From an uncultured Parabacteroides sp. (lineage in GTDB: Bacteria; Bacteroidota; Bacteroidia; Bacteroidales; Tannerellaceae), in contig UQLN01000075.1 in the NCBI GenBank assembly GCA_900541965.1, positions 1 through 17,748 of the forward strand: a DNA stretch of 17,748 nucleotides, in the 5' to 3' direction. The notes below the pieces were generated by a model. The model saw only the letters and a list, made by a program, of their open reading frames with translations, ran no database searches and was not told where the DNA came from. The translations under genes were made by a program, and so were the position numbers. The first letter of the stretch is position 1. Each line of letters begins with the position of its first letter. Shown here in pieces: positions 1-7,196 of this stretch.

Positions 1-870
1 TTTGGAAGTGGTGGCTTCTTCTATCCATGCGGCAGGCAGTAGCTGTTTCCCTTCCCAAACACCGTTTTGGAGAAATAATTGTCCCATTTTCGCCATATCT
101 TCCGTTGTCAGATATAATCCCCATCCGCCGCAATTAATGCCTTGGGGGCTTTCGTCCCATCGAGGGTATGCAATAGAAAGAGGTTGGAATAGCCTGGCAG
201 ATAGGTAGTCTACGATTTTTTCCCCTGTTACTTTTTGGAGGATAGCCGATAACATATAGGTTCCCATGCTGTTGTAGACGAAGTATGTACCGGGTTTGTG
301 CTTTACCGGAACCGATAAAAATTCCTGAACCCAGTCAACGCCTTCCTGTTTCCGGATACTGTTTGTAGGGTCTGTATCATGTCCACAGGACATCGTTAAT
401 AAATCCTGTATACTCATTTCTTTCAAATCAGGACTGATTTCTGCAGGAAGTTTGTCAGGGAAAAAAGAGATGACTTTATCTGTCACTTTTAATTTACCTT
501 CAGAAACGGCAAAACCAATAGCTGTGGCTGTGAAGGTTTTACTTACCGAATATAAAATATGAGGTTTGTCGGCCGCTCCTTTACCCATCCATTTTTCGGC
601 AAGCACTTTACCATGTTGAAGGACCATGATGCTGTGTAAATCTTGTTTGGAGTTCTTTACCGCTTCCAGGTAGTTAGCCATTGCTTTTGAGAATCCGGCA
701 GGAGCTTTTGCACGTGGTAAAGGCTTTGCCGGTTTTTCCTGCTCAGTAAGGATACAGTTTGTAGGACTATCCATATTGTTTATGGATAATGGTTGTTCGT
801 TTCGGGCTGATAAAGAAAAAACGGATGCGCACAAAAAACATCCGTAGATCAATTTGTTTGTATTTTTCAT
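1..870 (-). CDS. Exported serine hydrolase, beta-lactamase/class C fold, C-terminus cut off by window edge
   Basis: The reading frame is open from an ATG at 870 down to base 1, giving 290 visible residues without a stop; the C-terminal part lies outside the window. Residues 1-22 form a signal peptide (basic start, hydrophobic core, ending around SLSA). The active-site motif SxxK is seen as SVSK at 108-111, and the second motif as YNS at 199-201 inside PGTYFVYNS, the pattern usual in Bacteroidota beta-lactamase-related serine hydrolases (Pfam Beta-lactamase family, PBP4*/EstB-like). The third motif (KTG or HxG) would be in the missing part. Such proteins act in the periplasm as peptidases or esterases; few are true drug-resistance beta-lactamases, and the substrate cannot be told from sequence. 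A -7 box lies upstream at 905-912. It follows the deaminase-like gene on the same strand after an 87-nt gap. Confidence 0.88.
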   Translation of the reverse strand, partial: MKNTNKLIYGCFLCASVFSLSARNEQPLSINNMDSPTNCILTEQEKPAKPLPRAKAPAGFSKAMANYLEAVKNSKQDLHSIMVLQHGKVLAEKWMGKGAADKPHILYSVSKTFTATAIGFAVSEGKLKVTDKVISFFPDKLPAEISPDLKEMSIQDLLTMSCGHDTDPTNSIRKQEGVDWVQEFLSVPVKHKPGTYFVYNSMGTYMLSAILQKVTGEKIVDYLSARLFQPLSIAYPRWDESPQGINCGGWGLYLTTEDMAKMGQLFLQNGVWEGKQLLPAAWIEEATTSK

Positions 871-883
871 AATGTATAATTAA

Positions 884-912
884 TATCTTTGTGATATTTC
901 CGCACAAAGATA
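884..912. repeat. Perfect 10-nt inverted repeat overlapping the serine hydrolase promoter
   Basis: TATCTTTGTG at 884-893 is repeated as its exact reverse complement CACAAAGATA at 903-912, with 9 nt between. Each arm contains a full TATCTTTG, which is the Bacteroidota -7 consensus TAnnTTTG, facing inwards on the two strands. It sits in the leader region of the gene that starts at 870. It could be an operator, a hairpin in the leader, or chance pairing of a promoter box with a copy of itself. Confidence 0.6.
905..912 (-). promoter_or_regulatory. Putative -7 promoter box for the serine hydrolase
   Basis: Read on the minus strand, 912-905 is TATCTTTG, a full match to the Bacteroidota primary sigma -7 box. 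It lies 35 nt before the ATG at 870. No good TTTG is present about 20 nt further upstream, so the -33 half is weak. The gene may also be reached by read-through from the deaminase-like gene. Confidence 0.45.
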
Positions 913-957
913 ACGATTATTTGTATTACTATTGTTTATAGGCAGTTGCTTATGAGG

Positions 958-1806
958 TTAGAATTTGTAGCCGGATAGTACGATATTTTTTTTCTTGCTC
1001 ATGGTTTTTAAAAGCTTCATATTCTTTTTGTGTGCTTTCTCTCCGTAAGGGGAGTTATCGTGTACAGTTCTTTTATTTAACAGACTTTTTATATTCTCCA
1101 ATAGTTTAGCGTTCTCAATATGGACACAACTCCATAATTCCAGTACTTCGACCCAGAAATCATAGATATTCCATGCCTCTTCTGAATATAGAAAGTCAGA
1201 CATGCTTCCCTGAGGTTTTTCTTTTATATATCTCTCATATGCCATATTCAGATCGGAGCTGGGACCCGGATAATCTGCTAAAATAGATTTGATTCTTGTA
1301 CACCGCTCGTTCGGCTGGTGCACATGTCCTTCAGGATCGGTCCATGGCATAGCCAGTCTTTCGATATTTTTTCCAAACTCAGGGTCTTCTTGTACATATT
1401 TGGTCGTATCTACCATGAGGAATGTCATCATACCCGAACACATCATGCACGGTTCCAGGGTGGTTATAATTTGTAATCCATCCAGATAAGGTTTAGAATA
1501 CTTTTTCATATAGCCTTGCATCAAACGAACTTCGGCATGTTGTGTTTTGTCATTGTATTGATTAACGGAATTTCTTTCAAAAGCAATGATAGAGTCACCT
1601 TTTGAATCATATAACAGTGCTCCGATATTGTATCCTCTCGATGGGGATATGTCTTTCCTTTGCCAGTCCTGATAGACATATGCCATTGCAGCCAGTGAGA
1701 GGATATGATTTCTTTCTTCTTCAATACTGAGTTGGTTAATCGGTTTAGAACCAGCTGATATGCTAACTGTAAATAGTAGGCAAATAGCCATGATTTTTGT
1801 TTTCAT
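958..1806 (-). CDS. Exported protein with cytidine/nucleoside deaminase-type zinc motifs
   Basis: This 282-residue protein starts with a Sec-type signal peptide (residues 1 to about 19, MKTKIMAICLL core, ending SISA-G, no lipobox cysteine). The zinc-deaminase signature is intact: H90-A91-E92, where H binds zinc and E is the proton shuttle, and EPCMMC with C120 and C123. This is the arrangement of the CDA/tRNA-adenosine deaminase superfamily. The rest is unlike housekeeping cytidine, guanine or tRNA deaminases, with a long alpha-helical C-terminal half (about 160-282) rich in lysine near the end. It resembles the divergent bacterial deaminases such as the Bd3614-like family, but I cannot confirm the family by eye. 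Export of a deaminase is unusual; substrate and role are unknown. The start is supported by the signal peptide and an upstream promoter. The serine hydrolase lies 87 nt downstream on the same strand. Confidence 0.8.
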   Translation of the reverse strand: MKTKIMAICLLFTVSISAGSKPINQLSIEEERNHILSLAAMAYVYQDWQRKDISPSRGYNIGALLYDSKGDSIIAFERNSVNQYNDKTQHAEVRLMQGYMKKYSKPYLDGLQIITTLEPCMMCSGMMTFLMVDTTKYVQEDPEFGKNIERLAMPWTDPEGHVHQPNERCTRIKSILADYPGPSSDLNMAYERYIKEKPQGSMSDFLYSEEAWNIYDFWVEVLELWSCVHIENAKLLENIKSLLNKRTVHDNSPYGEKAHKKNMKLLKTMSKKKNIVLSGYKF

Positions 1807-1855
1807 AAAGTAGTATAGTTTGTAAAATTATACAGTGTTATTTAGATTTTATATA

Positions 1856-1887
1856 CAAATGTAGTGAGGGTAAATGGATTAACCAAG
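1856..1887 (-). promoter_or_regulatory. Bacteroidota-type promoter of the deaminase-like gene
   Basis: On the minus strand, 1863-1856 reads TACATTTG, a full match to the -7 consensus TAnnTTTG. The -33 element is CTTG at 1887-1884, three of four bases of TTTG, with a 20-nt spacer. Transcription would start near 1850, leaving a leader of about 45 nt before the ATG at 1806. Confidence 0.6.
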
Positions 1888-2263
1888 GTATTTCCTGTTT
1901 TAAATTTCTGTCGCCAGCCATTGCCCGGAGATAGAGTTATGCGATCGGTTTTTTCAACAAGTGAACAATTTTGCAAATAGATGAGTTATTACAAAACAAG
2001 AGCTGAGTGAAAAAGTAACTGGTGAAAAAATGGTATTATTGCATAAAATATTGTTTTATAGTTAGATATGGCTGTATGTTTAGGTATGCATCAGAATAAA
2101 CAAGCTCTTTTTTGAATGATATGTTTTAATTTGAAATTAAAAATAGTTAAAATGATGTTTAATCCTGGGTTTTTAATAAATTTCAGCCGTTTTCGGATGG
2201 ATAAAGAATCCTAACAGGAGATCATCTTTCCGATAAGTGTAATTCCTTAACAATAAAGATGCT
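1888..2263. other. AT-rich intergenic region upstream of the carboxyltransferase
   Basis: No reading frame, RNA gene or clear repeat is visible here. The region separates the divergent deaminase-like gene from the carboxyltransferase. The nearest thing to a promoter for the latter is TAAATTTC at 2177-2184, one mismatch from TAnnTTTG, without a convincing -33 box, so I do not call one. Transcription from there would leave a leader of about 75 nt. Confidence 0.5.
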
Positions 2264-4129
2264 ATGGTAAAAAAACTTTTAATCCGTGATTTGACGTTGC
2301 GTGATGGTCAACAATCTTCATTTGCAACTCGTATGAGTCAGTCTGAAATTGATCGTGTCCTTCCTTTTTATAAGGATGCAGGTTTTTATGCAATGGAAGT
2401 ATGGGGCGGGGCCGTTCCGGATTCTGTTATGCGCTATTTGAATGAAAATCCGTGGGATCGTCTGGAAAAAATCAAGGCTGCAGTGGGTGATGCTTCTAAG
2501 CTTACGGCATTGTCCCGGGGACGTAACTTATTCGGATATAGTCCTTATACCGATGAGATTATAGAAGGTTTCTGTCGAAATTCCATTGAGTCCGGTTTAG
2601 GTATTATGCGTATTTTTGATGCATTGAACGATGTGAATAATGTAAAATCGACGATTAAATATGTAAAGAAGTATGGAGGCATAGCCGATTGTGCTGTTTG
2701 TTATACCATCGATCCCCATTTTTCGATGAAAGAACGTTTGCATTCGATGTTTTCGAAGCATAAACTGCCTCATGCCGTTTTTACTGACGAGTATTTTTTG
2801 GATAAGGCGAAACAAATGGAAGCTTTAGGAGCGGACATGATCACAATAAAAGATATGAGCGGTCTGATTCCTCCTAAACGGGTGGCCGGTTTGATAAAAT
2901 TATTCAAAAAGAATCTTTCCGTACCGATTGACTTCCATACACACTGCACTCCGGGCTATGGATTGGCATCTGTTATGTCGGCGATTGTCAATGGGGCAGA
3001 TATAGTCGATACGAATATCTGGAATTTTGCAGGTGGCCCGGCTGCTCCTGCAGTTGAACTTATTTATCTGTTCTGTAAGAAAGCGGGAATAGAGATTTCC
3101 GCCAATATGGAAGTAGTGGCAAAAATCAATGCGGAGTTGTTTACTATCCGCAAGGAATTGGAAGCCTATGATGCAGTCAAGCAGTTCCCTAAGCCGTTTA
3201 ATCCGTTGACAGACGCTCTGCCGGAGGAAATAGATAAGGCTTTTGATAAAGCGCTTGAATTGGCACGTGCGGATAAAGAAGAAGAATTGCTGGAGGTTTG
3301 CCATGCCATAGAAAAATATTTCAACTTCCCGGCTCCGAATGAACTGGTGAAAAATGCGGAAATACCAGGTGGTATGTATACCAATATGGTTGCCCAGTTG
3401 AAACAATTGAAATCGGAAGCTATTTTGGAAAAAGCGATGGAGCTGATACCTCATGTCCGTCTGGATGCCGGTCTTCCTCCATTGGTTACTCCTACCAGCC
3501 AGATCGTAGGTGCGCAAGCTGTAAACTGTGCGTTGGATTTGAAGAACGGTAAACCGATGTATTCCAATGTGTCCAATCAGTTTGTCAATCTGGTGAAGGG
3601 AGAATACGGAAAGACTCCGATTCCAGTTGATCCTGACTTCCGCTTCAAGATTGCCGGGGTACGTGAAGAAACTCCATATGATACGTCTAATTACCAGATG
3701 CAACCCAATCCTGTATTGGAAGAATATGGTGGGGTAAGACTTGCGGAGAATGAGAAAGAAGTCCTTCTGCTGGAACTGTTCCCTCTTGTTGCTAAAACAT
3801 ATTTGACAAACCTGAAAAAAGCCCGTTATGAAGCCGAACAAGCTAAGAATGTGGTAAAAGATGAGGGTAAAGTTGAAAAGAAAGAAGAAAAGGTTGTTAA
3901 ACATCAACCTGTTACCGGACATGTTATAACCTCTCCGATGCCAGGTAAAATTCTTTCAATCAAGGTTAAGGTGGGAGATGCTATTAACCGGAACCAGGAT
4001 TTGCTGGTTTTGGAAGCAATGAAGATGGAAAATAGTATCATGTCGGATTATAAGGGTGTTGTTAAACAATTACTGGTTGCGGAGGGCGATATAGTTGCGG
4101 CTGATGCCCAGTTGGTAGAGCTGGAATAA
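2264..4129 (+). CDS. oadA: Biotin-dependent carboxyltransferase, oxaloacetate decarboxylase alpha / pyruvate carboxylase subunit B type
   Basis: This 621-residue cytoplasmic enzyme has two parts. Residues 1 to about 460 are the HMGL-like carboxyltransferase TIM barrel and PYC/OADA conserved domain: LTLRDGQQS near the start with metal ligand D14, K196 in ITIKDMSG (the lysine carbamylated in relatives), and H225/H227 in FHTHCTPGYG. After a lysine/glutamate-rich linker (about 530-550) comes a biotinyl domain with the EAMKMEN motif; K587 is the biotinylation site. It moves carboxyl groups between biotin and pyruvate/oxaloacetate. There is no biotin carboxylase domain (full pyruvate carboxylase is about 1150 residues), so it must work either with a separate carboxylase subunit or with the OadB/OadG sodium-pump subunits. 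Neither is next door, so the two roles cannot be separated from context. It is followed by a strong terminator. Confidence 0.9.
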   Translation: MVKKLLIRDLTLRDGQQSSFATRMSQSEIDRVLPFYKDAGFYAMEVWGGAVPDSVMRYLNENPWDRLEKIKAAVGDASKLTALSRGRNLFGYSPYTDEIIEGFCRNSIESGLGIMRIFDALNDVNNVKSTIKYVKKYGGIADCAVCYTIDPHFSMKERLHSMFSKHKLPHAVFTDEYFLDKAKQMEALGADMITIKDMSGLIPPKRVAGLIKLFKKNLSVPIDFHTHCTPGYGLASVMSAIVNGADIVDTNIWNFAGGPAAPAVELIYLFCKKAGIEISANMEVVAKINAELFTIRKELEAYDAVKQFPKPFNPLTDALPEEIDKAFDKALELARADKEEELLEVCHAIEKYFNFPAPNELVKNAEIPGGMYTNMVAQLKQLKSEAILEKAMELIPHVRLDAGLPPLVTPTSQIVGAQAVNCALDLKNGKPMYSNVSNQFVNLVKGEYGKTPIPVDPDFRFKIAGVREETPYDTSNYQMQPNPVLEEYGGVRLAENEKEVLLLELFPLVAKTYLTNLKKARYEAEQAKNVVKDEGKVEKKEEKVVKHQPVTGHVITSPMPGKILSIKVKVGDAINRNQDLLVLEAMKMENSIMSDYKGVVKQLLVAEGDIVAADAQLVELE

Positions 4130-4152
4130 AAGTGTAATTTCGGCATAGAATA

Positions 4153-4197
4153 AAAAGCGGTGCTATGATACTTGTTTATTTTCATAGCACCGCTTTT
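4153..4197. terminator. Bidirectional intrinsic terminator between oadA and the LysE-family gene
   Basis: AAAAGCGGTGCTATGA at 4153-4168 pairs perfectly with TCATAGCACCGCTTTT at 4182-4197, a 16-bp stem with a 13-nt loop. It has an A-tract on the left and a T-tract on the right, so it can stop transcription from both sides. It lies exactly between two convergent genes. Confidence 0.9.
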
Positions 4198-4216
4198 GTG
4201 TATTTGGCGGTAGGTA

Positions 4217-4855
4217 TTAAATAATATCCAGACCCGTTAATACGCCTAATAACAAAAATATCGTTCCTGTTATTTTATTAATCCATTTGGATATCGTAGT
4301 GTTGCTTATTAGTCTGCTGGAGAATGAAGCAAAGAAAATGCTTAATGCCAAAGTCCAGCATATGTTTATGGAAAGATAGGTAATGCTTAATATCACAAAA
4401 GGCAAATGGCTCTCTATTTCCGGGGAGATGACAAACTGTGGAAAAAATGCCAGGAAGAAGAGGATGACTTTGGGGTTTAATAAATTGGTCAGTATGCCGG
4501 CAAGGTAACTATCCCTGTGCCGGGATATATCCATTTGTTCATTATTCATTTCTGATATAATCGGCTTTCTTTGGCAAAATTTGCTTATGCCCAAATAGAT
4601 AATGTATGCAGCTCCGGCATATTTTATAATGGAAAATGCTATGGGTGAATGTGCAATTATCAGAGAAAGTCCTAATGTTACAAATGTTGCATGTATCAGA
4701 ATCCCCGTGTTAATTCCTAATGTTGCATAGATACCGGCTTTTTTTCCTTGTATAATCGACCTGCTTAAGATGAAAAGCGTATCGATACCCGGTAAAATTG
4801 AAAAAAATAGTGACGATAAAATAAAAGTGGCATAATGCTCTATTCCTGTGTTCAT
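4217..4855 (-). CDS. LysE/RhtB-family amino acid exporter
   Basis: The 212-residue protein is strongly hydrophobic with about six predicted membrane helices. The N-terminal region, with FFSILPGIDTLFILSRSI at about 17-34, carries the conserved glycine/proline signature of the LysE/RhtB translocator family (usual length about 200-215). The cytoplasmic loop near 90-115 is polar, followed by NLLNPKVILFFLAFFPQF, another family hallmark. Such inner-membrane proteins export amino acids or related metabolites using the ion gradient; the specific substrate cannot be assigned by sequence. The start ATG at 4855 follows a -7 box at 4884-4891. It is a single-gene unit, convergent with oadA and divergent from the PhoH gene. 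Confidence 0.88.
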   Translation of the reverse strand: MNTGIEHYATFILSSLFFSILPGIDTLFILSRSIIQGKKAGIYATLGINTGILIHATFVTLGLSLIIAHSPIAFSIIKYAGAAYIIYLGISKFCQRKPIISEMNNEQMDISRHRDSYLAGILTNLLNPKVILFFLAFFPQFVISPEIESHLPFVILSITYLSINICWTLALSIFFASFSSRLISNTTISKWINKITGTIFLLLGVLTGLDII

Positions 4856-4883
4856 GATTTATTCATTGGTTCAAAGTGCGATA

Positions 4884-4891
4884 CAAAGATA
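4884..4891 (-). promoter_or_regulatory. Putative -7 promoter box of the LysE-family gene
   Basis: The minus strand reads TATCTTTG at 4891-4884, a perfect -7 box. It is 28 nt ahead of the ATG at 4855, giving a short leader. The -33 position carries CTGG, a poor match to TTTG. Confidence 0.5.
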
Positions 4892-5067
4892 GTGTTCTTT
4901 TTATAATATTTCCAGGGGATATGTAATTTACTTGTTTTGATGTAATCCTGCCGCTTTTTTGTTTAAATACAGAATATTTTGGTTGAATTGAGATATTTCA
5001 AGTCCTAAAAGAATAATATCTCGGAAAAATTTCTATCTTAGAGGCATAATCATTAAATCGAAAGATC

Positions 5068-6399
5068 ATGGGAGCAAAGAAGAATTTTGTGTTGGATACG
5101 AATGTAATCCTGCACGATTATAAGTGTATTGAGAACTTTCAGGAGAATGATATTTACCTTCCGATTGTGGTGTTGGAGGAGTTGGATAAATTTAAAAAAG
5201 GGAGTGATCAGATTAATTACAATGCCCGGGAATTTGTTCGTCAACTGGATACCATAACCAGCAACGATCTGTTTTTGAAAGGAGCGTCCTTAGGACCGGG
5301 TAAAGGAACTTTGCATATTGTTACTGGCGACAAATATCAAGATAAGATTTACCAGTCATTTCCCGAAAAGAGTGCCGACCATCGTATTCTTTCCTGCACT
5401 CTCTCCGTGGCAGAAGCGGAAAAAGATAAAAAGGTGAAAACAATCCTTGTCACAAAGGATATTAACTTAAGGATGAAGGCCCGTTCTTTAGGTATCGAGG
5501 TGGAAGATTACTTTAATGATAAAGTAGTGAATGTCGATATTTTTGAAAGAGCTCAAGATACATACGACGGAATAGATGGGGATTTGATTGACCAGATGTA
5601 CGCTTCTCCCGAAGGAGTGGATGCTGATTTGTTTGATATTAAATCAAAGTTACAACCGAATGAATGTTTTATTTTAAAAAGCGTGCGTAATTCAATTCTT
5701 GCCCGTTACAATCCTTTTACGAATAAGTTTAAAAAGGTGGAAAAGGGGACTAATTTCGGTATTATGCCTCGCAATGCGGAACAGACTTTTGCTTTTGAGG
5801 TTTTAAATGATCCGGATGTGAAACTTATAGGGCTGACGGGAAAAGCCGGAACAGGTAAAACTTTACTTGCATTGGCATCCGCATTAAAACAGGCTAATGT
5901 ATATAAACAGATTTTGCTTGCCCGTCCTATTGTGGCGCTTGCCAATAAAGACTTAGGATTCCTCCCCGGTGATGAGAAACAAAAAGTGGCTCCTTATATG
6001 CAGCCTTTGTTTGATAATCTGAATGTTATAAAAGGACAGTTTGCACCGGGAGGTTCTGATGCCCGTAAAATAGACGATTTACAGAAGAATGGGCAATTGG
6101 TTATCGAGGCGTTGGCCTTTATTCGTGGGCGTAGCCTTTCTGAAACGTTCTGTATTATTGATGAGGCGCAGAACTTAACCCCTCATGAGATAAAAACGAT
6201 TATTACCCGTGCAGGGGAAGGTACAAAGATGGTATTTACGGGTGATATCCAGCAAATAGACTCTCCTTACTTGGATGCACAAAGTAATGGATTGGCTTAT
6301 ATGGTGGATAAGATGAAAGGGCAAGACTTATTTGCCCATATCAATCTGATAAAAGGAGAAAGAAGCCAGTTATCCGAGTTGGCTTCGGATCTGCTATAG
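5068..6399 (+). CDS. PIN-PhoH protein (PhoH2-type predicted RNA helicase/ribonuclease ATPase)
   Basis: The 443-residue protein joins an N-terminal PIN nuclease domain (about 1-140) to a C-terminal PhoH ATPase domain (about 230-443). PIN acidic residues are visible: D10 in FVLDTNVILHD, E37/E38 in VVLEELDKF, D104 in ADHRIL and D131 in LVTKDINL. The ATPase part shows a Walker A motif GKAGTGKT at 258-265 (K264) and a Walker B motif IIDEAQ with D365/E366, followed by TGDIQQID, typical of PhoH. The architecture matches PhoH2/YlaK-type proteins, in which helicase unwinding and RNA cleavage have been reported for mycobacterial members. The length is normal for the family. It is transcribed alone, with a hairpin just downstream. 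Its cellular target in Bacteroidota is not known from the sequence. I see no clear promoter in the 212 nt shared with the divergent LysE-family gene. Confidence 0.92.
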   Translation: MGAKKNFVLDTNVILHDYKCIENFQENDIYLPIVVLEELDKFKKGSDQINYNAREFVRQLDTITSNDLFLKGASLGPGKGTLHIVTGDKYQDKIYQSFPEKSADHRILSCTLSVAEAEKDKKVKTILVTKDINLRMKARSLGIEVEDYFNDKVVNVDIFERAQDTYDGIDGDLIDQMYASPEGVDADLFDIKSKLQPNECFILKSVRNSILARYNPFTNKFKKVEKGTNFGIMPRNAEQTFAFEVLNDPDVKLIGLTGKAGTGKTLLALASALKQANVYKQILLARPIVALANKDLGFLPGDEKQKVAPYMQPLFDNLNVIKGQFAPGGSDARKIDDLQKNGQLVIEALAFIRGRSLSETFCIIDEAQNLTPHEIKTIITRAGEGTKMVFTGDIQQIDSPYLDAQSNGLAYMVDKMKGQDLFAHINLIKGERSQLSELASDLL

Positions 6400-6413
6400 T
6401 TCTGTTTTGGAAG

Positions 6414-6480
6414 AAGAGGCTGCCTGAGAAGTTTTGAAGTGTACTTTGATGAAAATGGTACATTCTCCAGGTAGCCTCTT
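6414..6480 (+). terminator. Long imperfect hairpin, likely terminator of the PhoH gene
   Basis: AAGAGGCTGCCTGAGAA at 6414-6430 pairs with TTCTCCAGGTAGCCTCTT at 6463-6480 with a wobble, a mismatch and a bulge. A second inner stem TGTAC/GTACA lies within the loop. The right arm runs into TCTCTT. The position, 15 nt after the stop codon, suits a transcription end; the T-tract is interrupted, so efficiency is uncertain. Confidence 0.6.
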
Positions 6481-6740
6481 TCTCTTGATATCCGACGTAT
6501 TTCATTTATAAATGAGATGTTTACATCCGGATGTGTTAATTTAACATTAACCTTTTCTTTATTTTGTACGGTTGGAACAGCTTTTGTATTTACCACTATT
6601 AAGTCTGTCGCTGCATTCTACAGTAATATGATTTCAAAGAGTAATTATTTAGGCAGATAGGATTTTTGTTTTTAATATTTCTTCAAATATTGTCGTTTCA
6701 ATGTCAAAATATCATGTGTTATATATTTATATATGACAAC
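6481..6740. other. AT-rich intergenic region with three clustered short palindromes
   Basis: No gene is visible. Within 43 bp there are three perfect short palindromes: CATTTATAAATG at 6503-6514, ACATCCGGATGT at 6523-6534, and GTTAATTTAAC at 6535-6545 (odd-centred). They lie about 200 bp upstream of the promoter of the three-gene cassette. They may be protein-binding sites or chance in AT-rich DNA. The remainder shows nothing notable. Confidence 0.4.
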
Positions 6741-6772
6741 TTTGGTGGCATTAACATTTATATCTAAATTTG
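6741..6772 (+). promoter_or_regulatory. Consensus Bacteroidota promoter of the GNAT-ibrA-ibrB cassette
   Basis: TTTG at 6741-6744 and TAAATTTG at 6765-6772 are separated by exactly 20 nt, a full match to the Bacteroidota housekeeping sigma consensus in both boxes. Transcription would start around 6779, leaving a leader of under 20 nt before the ATG at 6796. This is the best promoter in the window and indicates the cassette is transcribed on its own. Confidence 0.8.
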
Positions 6773-6795
6773 CATGGCAATATAGAGAATAAGCC

Positions 6796-7194
6796 ATGAA
6801 AATTATGAAATTACAGGGTACGGAAAAAATGTTGTATGAGCTCGTTGCGCCTTTAGTCATGTGCCCGGCTATCTTGCGGCAGAATAATAATTACCCTTTT
6901 AAGACATCACGGAACCATATTTGGTACGTAGCCCTTCATGATATGAGTGTGGTAGGCTTTATTCCGATAAAAAAGGGAAGCAGTCATTATTCTATAGACA
7001 ATTATTTTGTGAGTGGGGATAATTCCTCAATTCTAGGTGAACTTCTTAGTGAAGTAATAAAGGATTTATCTTCCTTGTCTTCTCTCGTGGCCGTCGTGCA
7101 TAAACGTCATGTAATGGTATTTGCTCAAAAAGGTTTTCAGACATGTATTGAGTGGAAAAATTATGATAAAATGCAATATCTTTCGGAGGTATAG
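6796..7194 (+). CDS. Small GNAT-like protein, first gene of the Ibr-type cassette
   Basis: The 132-residue protein has no signal peptide or membrane helix. Its layout suggests a divergent GNAT (N-acetyltransferase) fold: a beta-rich middle (HIWYVALHDMSVVGFIPI at about 43-60), a region of alternating helix and strand, then the C-terminal pattern ending in HVMVFAQKGFQTCIEW, which resembles GNAT motif B (a strand after 'F..kGF'). The usual acetyl-CoA loop (Q/RxxGxG/A) is not obvious, so catalytic activity is doubtful. The ATG at 6796 lies just downstream of a consensus promoter; ATG at 6805 is an alternative start. It is 2 nt upstream of the ibrA-like gene, so the two are translated from one message. 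The assignment is by pattern only; a role in supporting the downstream pair is inferred from linkage. Confidence 0.7.
   Translation: MKIMKLQGTEKMLYELVAPLVMCPAILRQNNNYPFKTSRNHIWYVALHDMSVVGFIPIKKGSSHYSIDNYFVSGDNSSILGELLSEVIKDLSSLSSLVAVVHKRHVMVFAQKGFQTCIEWKNYDKMQYLSEV
7185..7189 (+). promoter_or_regulatory. Strong Shine-Dalgarno site for the ibrA-like gene
   Basis: GGAGG at 7185-7189 lies inside the last codons of the GNAT-like gene, 7 nt before the ATG at 7197. Such a perfect ribosome site is unusual here, where most genes lack one. It supports the start at 7197 over the later ATG at 7209, although the family similarity (MDVYEAT) begins at the latter. Confidence 0.6.
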
Positions 7195-7196
7195 TT

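Noticed and set aside
1..870. Beta-lactam resistance determinant
   Set aside because: The SxxK and YNS motifs support only a general serine hydrolase of the class C fold; the third motif is outside the window and most exported members are not resistance enzymes.
884..912. Invertible promoter switch
   Set aside because: The inverted repeat has only 9 nt between arms, too little for an invertible segment of the type known in Bacteroides capsule loci.
2900..3922. A 340-residue open frame on the minus strand within oadA
   Set aside because: It is fully antisense to a well-conserved enzyme, its product is rich in Phe, Ile, Arg and His in a way typical of reverse-strand shadow frames, and no promoter or ribosome site serves it.
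6297..6596. A 99-residue minus-strand frame across the end of the PhoH gene and its hairpin
   Set aside because: It overlaps conserved PhoH codons and a terminator-like hairpin and has no motif or promoter.
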